Positions 1 through 9,675 are shown, counted from the stretch's first letter. The stretch: 64,000 nt of DNA from Thalassobacterium sedimentorum (GCF_031127905.1 NZ_JARXIC010000008.1:1-64000), one strand, 5' to 3'. Notes: generated from the letters alone by a model not told the origin. Made by a program: numbers and translations.

Positions 1-129
1 ATACAAAAACGCTACTTACCAACGGCCTTTACGTCAGCTTTTTATTTGAGCTTTTATACTCAATTATGCCGCTTAAGTCCGTGCCATTCGGATCTGACCC
101 TTCAGTGTCTCTCATTCTATCGAGACAAA

Positions 130-2130
130 ATGAAAACAACTGCAGTGGATGAGAAGACACTTCGCGACTGGTATCCCAAGAATGCTACAAAAACTCAAAC
201 CCGCCCGTCCTTCGAAGCGCTCGGGCTCGTATTTAAAGACGATAAAGAGCTTACCACGATCATCCTAAATTTTGCATTCGCTCGTCTCTTAGAGCAGTTA
301 ACCGCGACACTGGCCCAGTCAGCACCCAAAAAAGAAGCGAACGCATTCTATTTGAACCTCAAGGCTCAGGCAAAATCACTCGATCCGATCTATGCCCTAT
401 CGCGTGACAACTTAGATTGGGAGGAATACATTGAGTTGGCACTGTCCAAACAGAAAGAGCACGAAGCACTCATTGACCAATTCGCAGAATTTGATGAAAT
501 AGGCATCTCCCATCCAGCAGTCGATCATCTGAAATGCTACAAAGAATATGCGATGAATTATCTTCAAACGAAGCCAATGAGTGGCTGGGAAAGTTTCAGC
601 GCGGAAGATCGTTTCCTCCTACAGCTAAGCACGCTAGCGGATCCGAATCTAGTGACTCACCACAACCAAATTACTCAAAGGCTTAAGAGGTTGAAGCAAG
701 ATCAGCCGAAATGGTCAAAGGCTCTAGCAGGTCCATTGCACCGTATCGATGCACGTCTGAAACTTGTCGATACAAAACTCAAGCCAGCTAAGCGTATTGA
801 GGCAGCAATGAGGAGCTACCGTAAATCGGTGGAAACCAGTATTTACGCGGCAGGCGATGAAACTTCCACTATCATATCCGAAGCAATGGGATTCGCAGCG
901 TTTGTTTATCGTCGTGAATTAAAGTGTGGCACGCAGAAAACTGGCTATTTGTTACCATTCCTAAGGAAGTGCTTTAATTACCGCATGTTACTGGGAGAGA
1001 ACCTCTGCGCATTTGATAATGACCAAGAAGAACAGCAATACTACGAACGCATGGAGCAATGGTTCATCGAATACCTGTCTCCACAATTGAGAAAACAACT
1101 CGAAGGTGACATTCGCAACCTAGAGTTCACGCGCACGGACTTTAGCAGTGCCGTCCACTTCAGTGATTTCGAAACAATCGATAAACTTCGTAGCGAACCA
1201 CTCAGTAAGCGCCAGAAAAAGCCATTCAGCAAAACTATCACCAGTAGCGAACAGACTCCCTTAATGGAAGCGATTGACCGCGAACAATTAGAATACGCGC
1301 ACGAACTCGTAGAAACCGAACTGAACCTGAATTTCATCAATAGCACAGGCGACACCGCGGTGACTAAAGCTTTCGCTCAAAAAGACTACCCTCTCGTGCA
1401 CAAAATCCTACAACGCGAGGATGATCCTATATCCGTCGAGACACTACTTCACCTCACCGAGAAGCTACAGAACAGCTCGCTACGACTCACTCTGTCCGAA
1501 GGTCGTGTTGAAATCTTGCGTGAACTCTACCAACCATCCCACTCAGGACGACAACCGATGAACATGGATCAGTTAATCGCGGGCTCACAAACACCACTCT
1601 ACTACGCGGTCCAGTGCCTAGGTGCCATGAGCTTAGACACCGAGGCACCAGATTTCCTTGAGAAGATGGTGACTGGCCTCCCTCAAACGCATGCAATGCA
1701 AAAACTTCTCCCGAACCTGCAAAGCATGACTCCAGGGGAATTGGAAATTATGAAGGAAGTTTCTAAATACTATCAATCAGAAGCCAACATCACTGGTATC
1801 CATGAGTGCATCGACTACCTAATCAACGAATGCCAGGTAAAACTCGATACGCCTAACAGATACGACCATTCCGCACTGACCGTTGCAGCAGAATTTGGAA
1901 TGCAAGATATTGTCGCCAAGCTCCTCGCAGCTGGCGCGAACGCGAACCACCGATTTCAAGGTGGCGGCACCGCAATCTGTTGGGCGATCAAAAACAACGA
2001 TTTGGAAATGGTGAATCTACTCCTCGAATACGAAGCCGACACTAGCTTCTTTGTCGAAGGTTTAGGGCATCATATCCATCAACTGCCCATGTCTGATAAA
2101 ATTCGCCGTCTAATCCCCAGTAAACACTAA
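130..2130 (+). CDS. Ankyrin-repeat protein of unknown function
   Basis: This is a 667-residue protein read from the ATG at 130. The frame is open without a stop back to base 1, and a TTG at 46 is also possible, so the true start may lie upstream or outside the window. Ankyrin-like repeats are visible in two places. One is near ORF residues 405-465 (pattern TPLMEAI then a helix pair). The other is at the C terminus, with sALTVAAEFGMQDIVAKLL followed by GGTAICWAIKNNDLEMVNLL. The N-terminal 400 residues are helical and I do not recognise them. There is no signal peptide or membrane segment, so it is probably cytoplasmic. It converges on the defence operon, with 27 bp between the two stop codons. 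A protein-binding role is inferred from the repeats only; whether it belongs to the defence island is unknown. Confidence 0.75.
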   Translation: MKTTAVDEKTLRDWYPKNATKTQTRPSFEALGLVFKDDKELTTIILNFAFARLLEQLTATLAQSAPKKEANAFYLNLKAQAKSLDPIYALSRDNLDWEEYIELALSKQKEHEALIDQFAEFDEIGISHPAVDHLKCYKEYAMNYLQTKPMSGWESFSAEDRFLLQLSTLADPNLVTHHNQITQRLKRLKQDQPKWSKALAGPLHRIDARLKLVDTKLKPAKRIEAAMRSYRKSVETSIYAAGDETSTIISEAMGFAAFVYRRELKCGTQKTGYLLPFLRKCFNYRMLLGENLCAFDNDQEEQQYYERMEQWFIEYLSPQLRKQLEGDIRNLEFTRTDFSSAVHFSDFETIDKLRSEPLSKRQKKPFSKTITSSEQTPLMEAIDREQLEYAHELVETELNLNFINSTGDTAVTKAFAQKDYPLVHKILQREDDPISVETLLHLTEKLQNSSLRLTLSEGRVEILRELYQPSHSGRQPMNMDQLIAGSQTPLYYAVQCLGAMSLDTEAPDFLEKMVTGLPQTHAMQKLLPNLQSMTPGELEIMKEVSKYYQSEANITGIHECIDYLINECQVKLDTPNRYDHSALTVAAEFGMQDIVAKLLAAGANANHRFQGGGTAICWAIKNNDLEMVNLLLEYEADTSFFVEGLGHHIHQLPMSDKIRRLIPSKH

Positions 2131-2157
2131 GCCAGAATGAATACTTAATATAACCAC

Positions 2158-3783
2158 CTAGCGTTTTCCGTGCATCCAATCTCTCTCGAAGCGGGTAAAG
2201 CTTTGAGGGCTTCCGTAAAGCTCGAAGGAATCAACAATGTCCACGATCGTGCATTTCTTTGTACCTCCGAACTTTGGGCCTCGGAGACCACGCCCAATCA
2301 TTTGCTCGAATAGAATCGGGCTGGTGGTTGGGCGTGCCATGATAACGCGCCGCACAATCGGGGCATCAAAACCGGTGGTGAGCGTGCCGACATTCACCAA
2401 GACTCGCAACTTTCCAATTGAAAACTCGTGTATCCAGCGGCGACGCAACGCCTGGTGTGTGGTTGCAGTAATGGCTCGGGCAGAAACATTACGCGCTCTC
2501 CACTGATAAGCCAAGGCCTCGGCTTGGCGAACATCGCAGGCAAACACCAAAGCTTGTTGCTCAGTCGGATCACGAGTGATTTGCTCAATGATGATCTTGT
2601 TGCGTTCGGGGACTTTCCCCACTCGATCCAACAAGCGCGGGGAAAAGCTGCCGAACTGTTCGATGTAGTCTTGCTCTGCCTTCGATAAAGAAAAATGAAT
2701 ACCCTGCTTACGCTTCTTTTCGATTCGGCTGAGTATCCCCTCATCCTGCAATACCTTAACCGGGTTCTTATTCTTGAATCGCTCGGGCGTGAGCAGTCGC
2801 CGATCAAATGCTCGGACGAGTTCTTTGGTCGAAGCACCCACCGACGTCACTCCACGCCCTGGAGTGGCGGTTAACCCAACAAGTGGTCGTGTCGGCGCTT
2901 TAATGGTGCCGACCAATCCTTTCACCAATTTCTTATAGGTCGGTGCCACCGCATGATGTGCTTCATCGAAAATCACAGCGCTAACCGATGCAAAAAGCTC
3001 TTTGACGGCTGCATCCTTAGGATTGAGGCGGGCAAGCTTTTGAACGCCGGCCACCATAAAGCCCGCATCAAACTCTTTTTGTAAAGTGTAACTGCCCCAG
3101 AAGCGATGAATCTTCCCCTCGAACTCAGGCTTCATGCTTTGATACACTGCTTTATAGGTCGAAGCTGCCTGCTCACAAATTTCATTCGTTGTCGCGATCC
3201 ACAGCACAATGCCCCCCGTAGCTGCTTGAAACCGCAGAACCGCCTCGATTGCAGTTCTCGTCTTGCCTGCGCCCGTAGGCAAGCTCGCCATGCCGCGCAT
3301 GGGTGGCTTCTGTTGTAATAGACTCAGAATCTGACGACTCAAGTCCTGTTGAAAATCCAAGAGCTTGCTCAGCTTTCGTGGTGGCTCCAGGTGCTCCAAT
3401 ACAGGAGGTTTCGCCAAGGGCGCCGACCCCGCATAAATCGGATCAATCTCGAAAGCTTTGCAAAAACGATGCGCCCACAAACTGCCACGTCGCCAAACCG
3501 GATAAAGCTTATCGGGCCAATCTTTCATTCTCCGACTGACTCGATCGTGCTGCTGACACAATTTCACCGCAGGCTTCTCGAATGCATAGAGTAAGGCAGA
3601 ACGCACACAGCTGTGTGAGAGCGTCTCCGTATCGTAGAAACCGACAATATCACGTGCCAGCGATGCACATGGACGGCCCTTCGCAGGGCCAATGGACTCA
3701 TCCAGTTTCAACTGCTTCCAAATCGCGCGTAATTCTTCATGCTCTAATTCAGCGAGCCAACTTTCGAGTGTGTAGTAGGACAT
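2158..3783 (-). CDS. SF2 DEAD/DEAH-box helicase (ResIII/type III-like)
   Basis: This 541-residue protein is an ATP-dependent superfamily 2 helicase or translocase. Visible motifs are Walker A PTGAGKT (169-175), DEAH (273-276), TAT (305-307) and motif VI QMIGRGLRG (494-502), preceded by TTGFDAP (469-475). The first 140 residues form a helical extension not seen in the bare helicase core. No nuclease domain is visible in the protein itself. It is the last gene of the 9675-2158 operon and starts 17 bp after the stop of the HNH/PD-(D/E)XK gene. This suggests that it moves DNA for that nuclease, as the Res subunit does in restriction enzymes (inference). The family assignment is firm; the biological role is inferred from context. 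Confidence 0.88.
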   Translation of the reverse strand: MSYYTLESWLAELEHEELRAIWKQLKLDESIGPAKGRPCASLARDIVGFYDTETLSHSCVRSALLYAFEKPAVKLCQQHDRVSRRMKDWPDKLYPVWRRGSLWAHRFCKAFEIDPIYAGSAPLAKPPVLEHLEPPRKLSKLLDFQQDLSRQILSLLQQKPPMRGMASLPTGAGKTRTAIEAVLRFQAATGGIVLWIATTNEICEQAASTYKAVYQSMKPEFEGKIHRFWGSYTLQKEFDAGFMVAGVQKLARLNPKDAAVKELFASVSAVIFDEAHHAVAPTYKKLVKGLVGTIKAPTRPLVGLTATPGRGVTSVGASTKELVRAFDRRLLTPERFKNKNPVKVLQDEGILSRIEKKRKQGIHFSLSKAEQDYIEQFGSFSPRLLDRVGKVPERNKIIIEQITRDPTEQQALVFACDVRQAEALAYQWRARNVSARAITATTHQALRRRWIHEFSIGKLRVLVNVGTLTTGFDAPIVRRVIMARPTTSPILFEQMIGRGLRGPKFGGTKKCTIVDIVDSFELYGSPQSFTRFERDWMHGKR

Positions 3784-3800
3784 TGGGTTTAATGATTAAG

Positions 3801-4982
3801 CTACATCGAAAGGCGAAATTCCTGAATAACCTCACCAATAACATCCTCAGGATTACGATCTGATTCTGAAGCTAATAACATTGCTTTCAGATCATCATCA
3901 GTTAGCAAAATTATCAGCTTTCGATAAGCAGTCCACTGCTCTCGGATCGTCGCCAAGCATCCAGCATCACCACCGTTTCGGCTCACGATGATTGCAAACA
4001 TACCAGCTCCATGAGGCTTTAAGTAATTAGCAATCTGAAGGGCGTGATTCTTTTTGATTTTATTTTTATAATTCTTCGGATCGATGATTATGAAATCTGC
4101 ATTATAACTGTCCCTGAGGAACTTCCAAAATCCCTCCGAAGCATAATTAGGGAAGATAATGTCTCGTCTATTCTTCTTCTCCAAATCGGCAGACTCCCAA
4201 ATGTGTTGGCTTAATGGCGGTGTAAATAGAAATTCAAATACATCTCGAACCAGCCTTTGATACTCAATCCACCCACCATGCCCCACCGGACACGATGAAA
4301 GCTTCTGGAGCAGCAAATCGGACTTAGAACTCTCAGAACTGCGAAATCGGGAAAATAGCTGTTGGAACCCTGAAACGGGTAATTGCTTAATTTCGTCAGA
4401 GAACTGAGTGGCTATATAATCAATGTCCCAAATCTCAATTTCAGCTGATTCGAGTAACTCGCGACTAGAAGGCAAAATACGCCCCGGAAAGGCCAGTGCT
4501 GCAGCATCAAATTTTTCCAGACTTCTGTATTTATTGATTTGCTCAATTGCATCTTCAATTTGATGGAGCCTGAAAAAGGATCGATTTTTCGATTCAATTA
4601 ACACTCGTTCCTCACGCCCACTAACTTTACGAAAACTAATCAGGTCACTTCTATAAGACCTGCCATCTCCTAGTGGTTGTTCAATTGATGTATGATCGTA
4701 GTGAGGTGAACGCTCTAAGAGGTCTCGAAAAAACACATTCAACTCCATCTCTCTAGGTTGAAATGAATCTAACTTCCGGTGACAATTTGGACATAGGATA
4801 GTGTAATCATCACCTTCATCTGTCGCATCATCACCTACGCATGTAATCCGCGCAAGCTCCAACGGAACATCCTTTAAGCCGCATGATTGGCAAGTATGGT
4901 CATATTTTTCAAGAAGTGCTCTTCTTAGCGTTGCAGAACGCGTTCCCTTAAAAACCCCCGGTTCAGATCTGTCAAAGTCCAT
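3801..4982 (-). CDS. HNH-type zinc finger plus two PD-(D/E)XK-like domains (predicted nuclease)
   Basis: This 393-residue protein has three nuclease-like parts. The N terminus has CxxC (31, 34) and CxxCH (64, 67, 68), the zinc-binding frame of HNH/McrA-like nucleases. The middle has D113 followed by IESKNR with E130 and K132, fitting a PD-(D/E)XK core. The C-terminal half has E240, D274 in RRDIIF and D301-x-K303 in IIIDPKN, a second possible PD-(D/E)XK core. The gene lies 24 bp downstream of the UvrD-like gene and 17 bp upstream of the SF2 helicase gene, so it is part of the same transcript. A role in DNA cleavage within a defence system is inferred. I do not recognise a named family for the full architecture. 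Either PD-(D/E)XK-like part could instead be an inactive, structural domain. Confidence 0.7.
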   Translation of the reverse strand: MDFDRSEPGVFKGTRSATLRRALLEKYDHTCQSCGLKDVPLELARITCVGDDATDEGDDYTILCPNCHRKLDSFQPREMELNVFFRDLLERSPHYDHTSIEQPLGDGRSYRSDLISFRKVSGREERVLIESKNRSFFRLHQIEDAIEQINKYRSLEKFDAAALAFPGRILPSSRELLESAEIEIWDIDYIATQFSDEIKQLPVSGFQQLFSRFRSSESSKSDLLLQKLSSCPVGHGGWIEYQRLVRDVFEFLFTPPLSQHIWESADLEKKNRRDIIFPNYASEGFWKFLRDSYNADFIIIDPKNYKNKIKKNHALQIANYLKPHGAGMFAIIVSRNGGDAGCLATIREQWTAYRKLIILLTDDDLKAMLLASESDRNPEDVIGEVIQEFRLSM

Positions 4983-5006
4983 ATCAATTATAGTTAAAAA
5001 TTACGT

Positions 5007-6869
5007 TTATCTCAAATCACGCTTAGCCACGCCAGCCCGATCAAGCACGGTATATAAATCACCGATCTGAGATTGCCTCTGTCTCCTACGCCCCCAACGA
5101 GTATCACGCACATCTGAGAACGTAAAATAGACCCGTTCGATTGCCCGAGAAAATGCAACAAAGAAGCTCTTCTTCTCCTCTTCAGGTTGATCGCTAAAAC
5201 TCCACCAACTGGAGTCCTCCAACCCTAAGAAAATCACGGTATCAAATTCGAGCCCTTTACTCCGATGAACAGTCATGGCTGGAATGATGTCCTCTCCACA
5301 AAGCTCATTGACTTGATCGCGTGGTGACTTACCGGGCGTTGCTGCCCCTTCTAGAGCATTGGCAAGACCTGTAATCGTAAAATCCAAAAAATCTCCACTG
5401 AAATACTGACTATACGTATTTATGAAAGGTGCCTTTCCGACGACATCCACAATTCCTTCTAGGAGGTGCCACAATGACTGCCCCTTCTCGACCTCATTTA
5501 GCACATACTGCTTTAACTGCTGCGCGACTTTCTCAATTTCACGTTCAGCGGCACTACCCATCAACAACTCAAGTTGATCGACTAAATCGGCCCATGCTGC
5601 TACATCCCGGTTACGAGTCCCTAATCGAAGCACTAATACTATAAACGCAGCGACTGGTTCGACCAATAGGTCTTGGAGCAAAGTCTCATCACGCAGACGA
5701 ATCCCTTTTACATCTAGTGCTGCTTGAAGTAATACAATCATCTCATTGGCTTTTTGACGCACAATAATAACGAAATCCCTAGGAGATTTACCTTCGCTGA
5801 CGATTTGAAATCCAATGTAATCAGCCAAGTAGGCAGCTTCAGTCTCAGGGGTTCTGAACTCTAGAACTTCACACGTTCCACCCGATAAGTCATCTCGTCC
5901 AGAAGTGACTTGAACAGCCCCAGCCTCCAGTGATTCCGCAATGATATTTTGCATCTCAATCAATGCCGGTGCAGATCGGTAATTACGAACAAGATCGTAG
6001 CGTGTGGCTTCAAAATCAGTCGAGTAGATCTCAAAAACATCACGACGCGCACCTGCCCATAGCATTATTCGCTGTTTTCCATCTCCTACCGCAGTTAAAA
6101 CAGAATCAGCCCCCTCGAAGCACTCTTGAATGAGAGCGTATTGAGCTGCTGTTGTATCTTGAAATTCATCTAGAAACACAAATGCGTATGTCTCCTGCAG
6201 CGCTTTCTTAATTTTTGGATTTGTCCTTAGTAAGTAAGCAGCAAGACGGTTAATCATTGGAAAAGTCAATGAAGGTGTCCCAGCGGGCTTCTCCAGCTGT
6301 TCTTTCCACCAACGCAATCCGAGCCTCCGCTGGCCTGCTTTTACCTCCGCACCATCATAAGGCAGCTCAATCCCATGACTGATATGATCAAACTTAAGCT
6401 CTAAATCCTGATCATTTAGAGATTGAAGCCGTCGTGCAGTCACCCCTGCGTTTAATAACCATGGACGGAGATCCTTCGCTCTGGGATTATGAAGCATAAC
6501 CTCGTAACCACTCGACGGCTTCCAATCATCAACTAACCCAGCAGAGAATCGATCCACAGTTCCTTTAGCAAACGCATCTAGTGTGAAAGAATCGAAATCG
6601 TGCGCAGAATCAGGGCATCGGAAAGCGACACGTTGTCCGAGATTCTTTGCGGCATCGCGCTTGAATGAAATCGACAATATTCTCTTAGGGGACGGACATT
6701 TTCCTGTTTGGAACAAATAACATGCCCGCTGTGCAAGTAGTTCAGTTTTACCAGCTCCTGGTCCTGCAACCACTAAAGTGCTGCAAGTGGACCGAACCAC
6801 GTCATCCGCAGCTGGTTCCAATGATTCAACTCCAACTGGCTGCCAATCTACTGAATTAATCAAGCGCAT
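5007..6869 (-). CDS. UvrD/Rep-like SF1 helicase, GajB-like
   Basis: This 620-residue superfamily 1A helicase carries Walker A GPGAGKT (36-42), Walker B LDEFQD (233-238), motif III GDGKQRI (262-268), motif IV RNYRS (295-299), motif V TVHRSKGLEF (533-542) and motif VI FVAFSRA (570-576). The set is complete, so ATPase activity is expected. Its start codon shares one base with the stop of the upstream OLD/TOPRIM gene (TAATG), a sign of translational coupling. A class 2 OLD nuclease coupled to a UvrD-like helicase is the arrangement of the Gabija anti-phage system (GajA/GajB). In Gabija, GajB is thought to sense nucleotide or DNA-end status and activate GajA. It is somewhat longer than the roughly 500 residues of described GajB proteins. 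The assignment to Gabija itself, rather than to a related OLD-UvrD system, is an inference. Confidence 0.85.
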   Translation of the reverse strand: MRLINSVDWQPVGVESLEPAADDVVRSTCSTLVVAGPGAGKTELLAQRACYLFQTGKCPSPKRILSISFKRDAAKNLGQRVAFRCPDSAHDFDSFTLDAFAKGTVDRFSAGLVDDWKPSSGYEVMLHNPRAKDLRPWLLNAGVTARRLQSLNDQDLELKFDHISHGIELPYDGAEVKAGQRRLGLRWWKEQLEKPAGTPSLTFPMINRLAAYLLRTNPKIKKALQETYAFVFLDEFQDTTAAQYALIQECFEGADSVLTAVGDGKQRIMLWAGARRDVFEIYSTDFEATRYDLVRNYRSAPALIEMQNIIAESLEAGAVQVTSGRDDLSGGTCEVLEFRTPETEAAYLADYIGFQIVSEGKSPRDFVIIVRQKANEMIVLLQAALDVKGIRLRDETLLQDLLVEPVAAFIVLVLRLGTRNRDVAAWADLVDQLELLMGSAAEREIEKVAQQLKQYVLNEVEKGQSLWHLLEGIVDVVGKAPFINTYSQYFSGDFLDFTITGLANALEGAATPGKSPRDQVNELCGEDIIPAMTVHRSKGLEFDTVIFLGLEDSSWWSFSDQPEEEKKSFFVAFSRAIERVYFTFSDVRDTRWGRRRQRQSQIGDLYTVLDRAGVAKRDLR

Positions 6870-8911
6870 TAGGCTATGGAAGTCAGCTCTTTAGCCTTCT
6901 CGATCAATTGCTTGAGTATCTCTGGTGCATCATCCTTAAGCTCTTGGTCAGTCAATTTAATCATCGCCCTCATATGCGACACTGGCTTCGAGCCATCCAC
7001 GAATAGATACTTATACCATGTAAATAGAGCTTTCTGCTCTTCCGAATATGTCTCACCACAAGTATCAGCAGCCTTCTCTGCGTCAGCAGTTAAAACCTGC
7101 TTCATGCGCCGAATAATGGCCGCGTTGTATTCAGCAGGCTCTACTATTTTATCCGGCAGCCTTGGACCACCTCCAGATGGAGCCTGTTCCTGATAATTCA
7201 AGGTGAAGTTTTCTAGCAGCGAAAAATCAAGATCTAATGGCTGTGAAAAGAATACGCCATGCTGCTTAAGGTAAAATTCAAGCCATGGTCCCATATCCAT
7301 TTTCGGATCATTACGATCTAATACATCATATGATGAATTAGATAAGCTTTCTACTGCTCCACCATCTGCGTGAAACTGAAGCTTCTCTGGAGAAGCCTCA
7401 TACAAAGCCACTAATTGATCTCGGACATACTGAATCCGGCCCCATCCTGCGCCTTCTTTTTCACGATCTAAATCTAGAAGTGTAATATACGGAATCTTTA
7501 GTCCATTCAACAGCCGCCAGAAATGGTTCACATGTCTACCACCAAGCGGAGCAACCGTAGTAAAGGAACCATCGAGCGACATCCCGTTGGCTTCAAAAAG
7601 CCGCTTCAATACGATTTCCTCTGACGGACCTTCTCCTAGGATCACCAATTTAGCAAAATACAATTCAGGATGTCCTCGGACCGCTTCTCTGACATACTTA
7701 TAAGACTCGTCGCTCTTATCCTCAGGAAGGCTGAGCTCTAAAACCTCAGATTCTGACCGTCCTTCGTGCCCGAGGAAATAACGAATATTCTCAGGTTCAA
7801 CACGAGCGAGAATACACGGTGAATGACTAGACACCAACATCTGAACACCAGCTTCACCAGACAATGCCCTCATTTCAGAAATTACTGCCCCAAGATATTG
7901 AGGAGACAGATGATTCTCAGGCTCTTCCACTGCAAATACAGACAAATGAGGTAATCCTTCGGTTACACTAGACTTGAAGCCGCATCCTTCTGCGTCACTG
8001 CGTAACAAACTTTCCAACCTAAAGAAGCCAAGTGTGAGCGATATCGAAAACAGCGAACGAAGACCATCACTCAAGTCATGCGTTGTCATAGCGCGACCAT
8101 CCTCTCCCGGCATGAAATATGGAGCCAGCAATTGTATAACTGCATTCGCTTCCGTATCAACTGCACGAAAACCAACATCCTTCGCGACATGGCCTGAATA
8201 TAAACTCTTCCATGCCTTTTGTATTTGCTGGTTGATCGACTTCACTCCGGCCAACTCACCAATGCCAGCACGAAGTGCACTTAGATGCCCTTCTAACTCA
8301 GCCTTCTGACCACTCAGCTCAATGTTCTGAATCAATCGTCCAAAGCGACCAACAGAGGCATTTCTAATCTGATCATTTGGATTACGATTAGCGGGAATAT
8401 AAACCAAATGAATCAGACTGCGGTCTCTACTTTTGAAAGGCCGCTTACTCTGATCGACCGTATCGAAATCATCTGAACTAGTCAAAATCCAGCTAGTCGA
8501 TTGTTCCGCATCTCCCGTCGTAGTGCCAGAATCATGCCACGTTGCCTCTAGACGAACTCGACAATAAGGAACCCCTTCAGGCTCTTCGACGATCATCTGA
8601 TTAAACACTTCAGGAATCGCAGATGTCGCACCTCCGCCATCAACTAATTCAGCAAAAACAATTTTAGCCTCAATGAATAATGAACGCTCAGGCTTGTCCG
8701 TCAGGTTCTCATCATGAGCTAGGTGAAAGTCTGAAGGTTGTATTTGACGCAAACTACCCGACTCTCCGAATAAGCGTGCCAATGCCAGCATACAGCTCGT
8801 CTTCCCCGATGCATTAGGACCAATGAAACAAGTGAAGTCACTGAGTTTAACAGTCTGCGGAGCATGACCAAAACAGCGAAACCCGCTGAGGGTTATTGCT
8901 TCAATATTCAT
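6869..8911 (-). CDS. OLD-family ATPase with TOPRIM nuclease domain, GajA-like
   Basis: This 680-residue protein has an ABC/SMC-type ATPase followed by a TOPRIM nuclease domain. The ATPase shows Walker A GPNASGKTS (31-39), an LSDG signature (280-283), Walker B with VEEPE (328-332) and an SSHSP H-loop (361-365). The TOPRIM domain shows the catalytic glutamate in LGEGPSEE (E427) and the metal-binding DLDRE (D480, D482). This is the domain order of class 2 OLD nucleases and of GajA, a DNA-nicking effector restrained by nucleotides. The start overlaps the stop of the DUF4145-like gene by four bases (ATGA) and the stop overlaps the helicase start by one base. At about 680 residues it is longer than the roughly 580-residue GajA. 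All key residues are present, so it should be active. Confidence 0.87.
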   Translation of the reverse strand: MNIEAITLSGFRCFGHAPQTVKLSDFTCFIGPNASGKTSCMLALARLFGESGSLRQIQPSDFHLAHDENLTDKPERSLFIEAKIVFAELVDGGGATSAIPEVFNQMIVEEPEGVPYCRVRLEATWHDSGTTTGDAEQSTSWILTSSDDFDTVDQSKRPFKSRDRSLIHLVYIPANRNPNDQIRNASVGRFGRLIQNIELSGQKAELEGHLSALRAGIGELAGVKSINQQIQKAWKSLYSGHVAKDVGFRAVDTEANAVIQLLAPYFMPGEDGRAMTTHDLSDGLRSLFSISLTLGFFRLESLLRSDAEGCGFKSSVTEGLPHLSVFAVEEPENHLSPQYLGAVISEMRALSGEAGVQMLVSSHSPCILARVEPENIRYFLGHEGRSESEVLELSLPEDKSDESYKYVREAVRGHPELYFAKLVILGEGPSEEIVLKRLFEANGMSLDGSFTTVAPLGGRHVNHFWRLLNGLKIPYITLLDLDREKEGAGWGRIQYVRDQLVALYEASPEKLQFHADGGAVESLSNSSYDVLDRNDPKMDMGPWLEFYLKQHGVFFSQPLDLDFSLLENFTLNYQEQAPSGGGPRLPDKIVEPAEYNAAIIRRMKQVLTADAEKAADTCGETYSEEQKALFTWYKYLFVDGSKPVSHMRAMIKLTDQELKDDAPEILKQLIEKAKELTSIA

Positions 8912-9675
8912 TTAGTAGGCCCTTTCTTCTGATTCACACGTGTTGCCAGTTTCTTGAGTAAGTCCGTTTTTTTATCGAACACCTCGGAGAAAACATGCTC
9001 TGTCAGTTGATAAGCCTTGATGACGTCCTCTCTAGTCAAAGTCGCCTTATGGCTACCTGCGTTACCGATCCACTTGATCGCAAGCAAAAGTTTCGACAGC
9101 TCTTTGTTTTTTAAATCGTTGCGCCCCCACTCTTCAATACGAGCATGCAAAGTGAATTTCTGCACTTTGTTGAATCTGTTTATTACCTGCTTACGAACCT
9201 TCAAGTGATCCATTAGTGATTCGATTGCACAGCGTAAAGAGTTGCCGGCAGCCGAAGGAGCGCTCCAGAAAAGCGAAAACGAACGCAGCAGGTGTTCCCT
9301 GACCAACCCCTCACAGCTTTCAGAAATAGGAAAAATATGAACAGTAGGTTGGACATATTTAATGGAATACAAAGTCTCAAAATCAGGCGTGCCATCGTAG
9401 CGCTCTATTTCCTGAAGGTGATCCTCACCAGAAACTACCACTACTTCATAACACTCATGGGCATCACACTTCAGACATGCGGAGAAAAAGCCAAAACGAT
9501 CAGGCTGATCGATGGCACCCACGTCGAAGGATCGATACGACTCTCCAGCTTCTGCTGTAAGCATACCTTTCTTTTCTAGCCTCATGACGTTCCCACATGT
9601 AGGACAAGGGAATGGAGGGAAACTATCCACTGTAAAATCGTTTAGCAGGTAATGCGATTTCAATAATAGGCTCAT
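8908..9675 (-). CDS. DUF4145-like protein with zinc ribbon, first long gene of the defence operon
   Basis: The protein has 255 residues. The N-terminal part has CxxC at 24/27 and again at 67/70, suggesting a zinc ribbon. The C-terminal half (about 150-240) has the helical pattern of DUF4145, with RCAIESLMDHL, then LLAIKWIGNAGSH and a closing helix; the motif around WIGNAGSH is the part I recognise. DUF4145 proteins occur often beside restriction and other defence genes, and their helical fold resembles HEPN domains; no biochemical role is established from this sequence. An AAGGAG ribosome-binding site lies 11 bases before the ATG. The stop codon overlaps the start of the OLD/TOPRIM gene (ATGA), so the two are probably translated together. 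A sensor or regulatory function is an inference. Confidence 0.72.
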   Translation of the reverse strand: MSLLLKSHYLLNDFTVDSFPPFPCPTCGNVMRLEKKGMLTAEAGESYRSFDVGAIDQPDRFGFFSACLKCDAHECYEVVVVSGEDHLQEIERYDGTPDFETLYSIKYVQPTVHIFPISESCEGLVREHLLRSFSLFWSAPSAAGNSLRCAIESLMDHLKVRKQVINRFNKVQKFTLHARIEEWGRNDLKNKELSKLLLAIKWIGNAGSHKATLTREDVIKAYQLTEHVFSEVFDKKTDLLKKLATRVNQKKGPTK

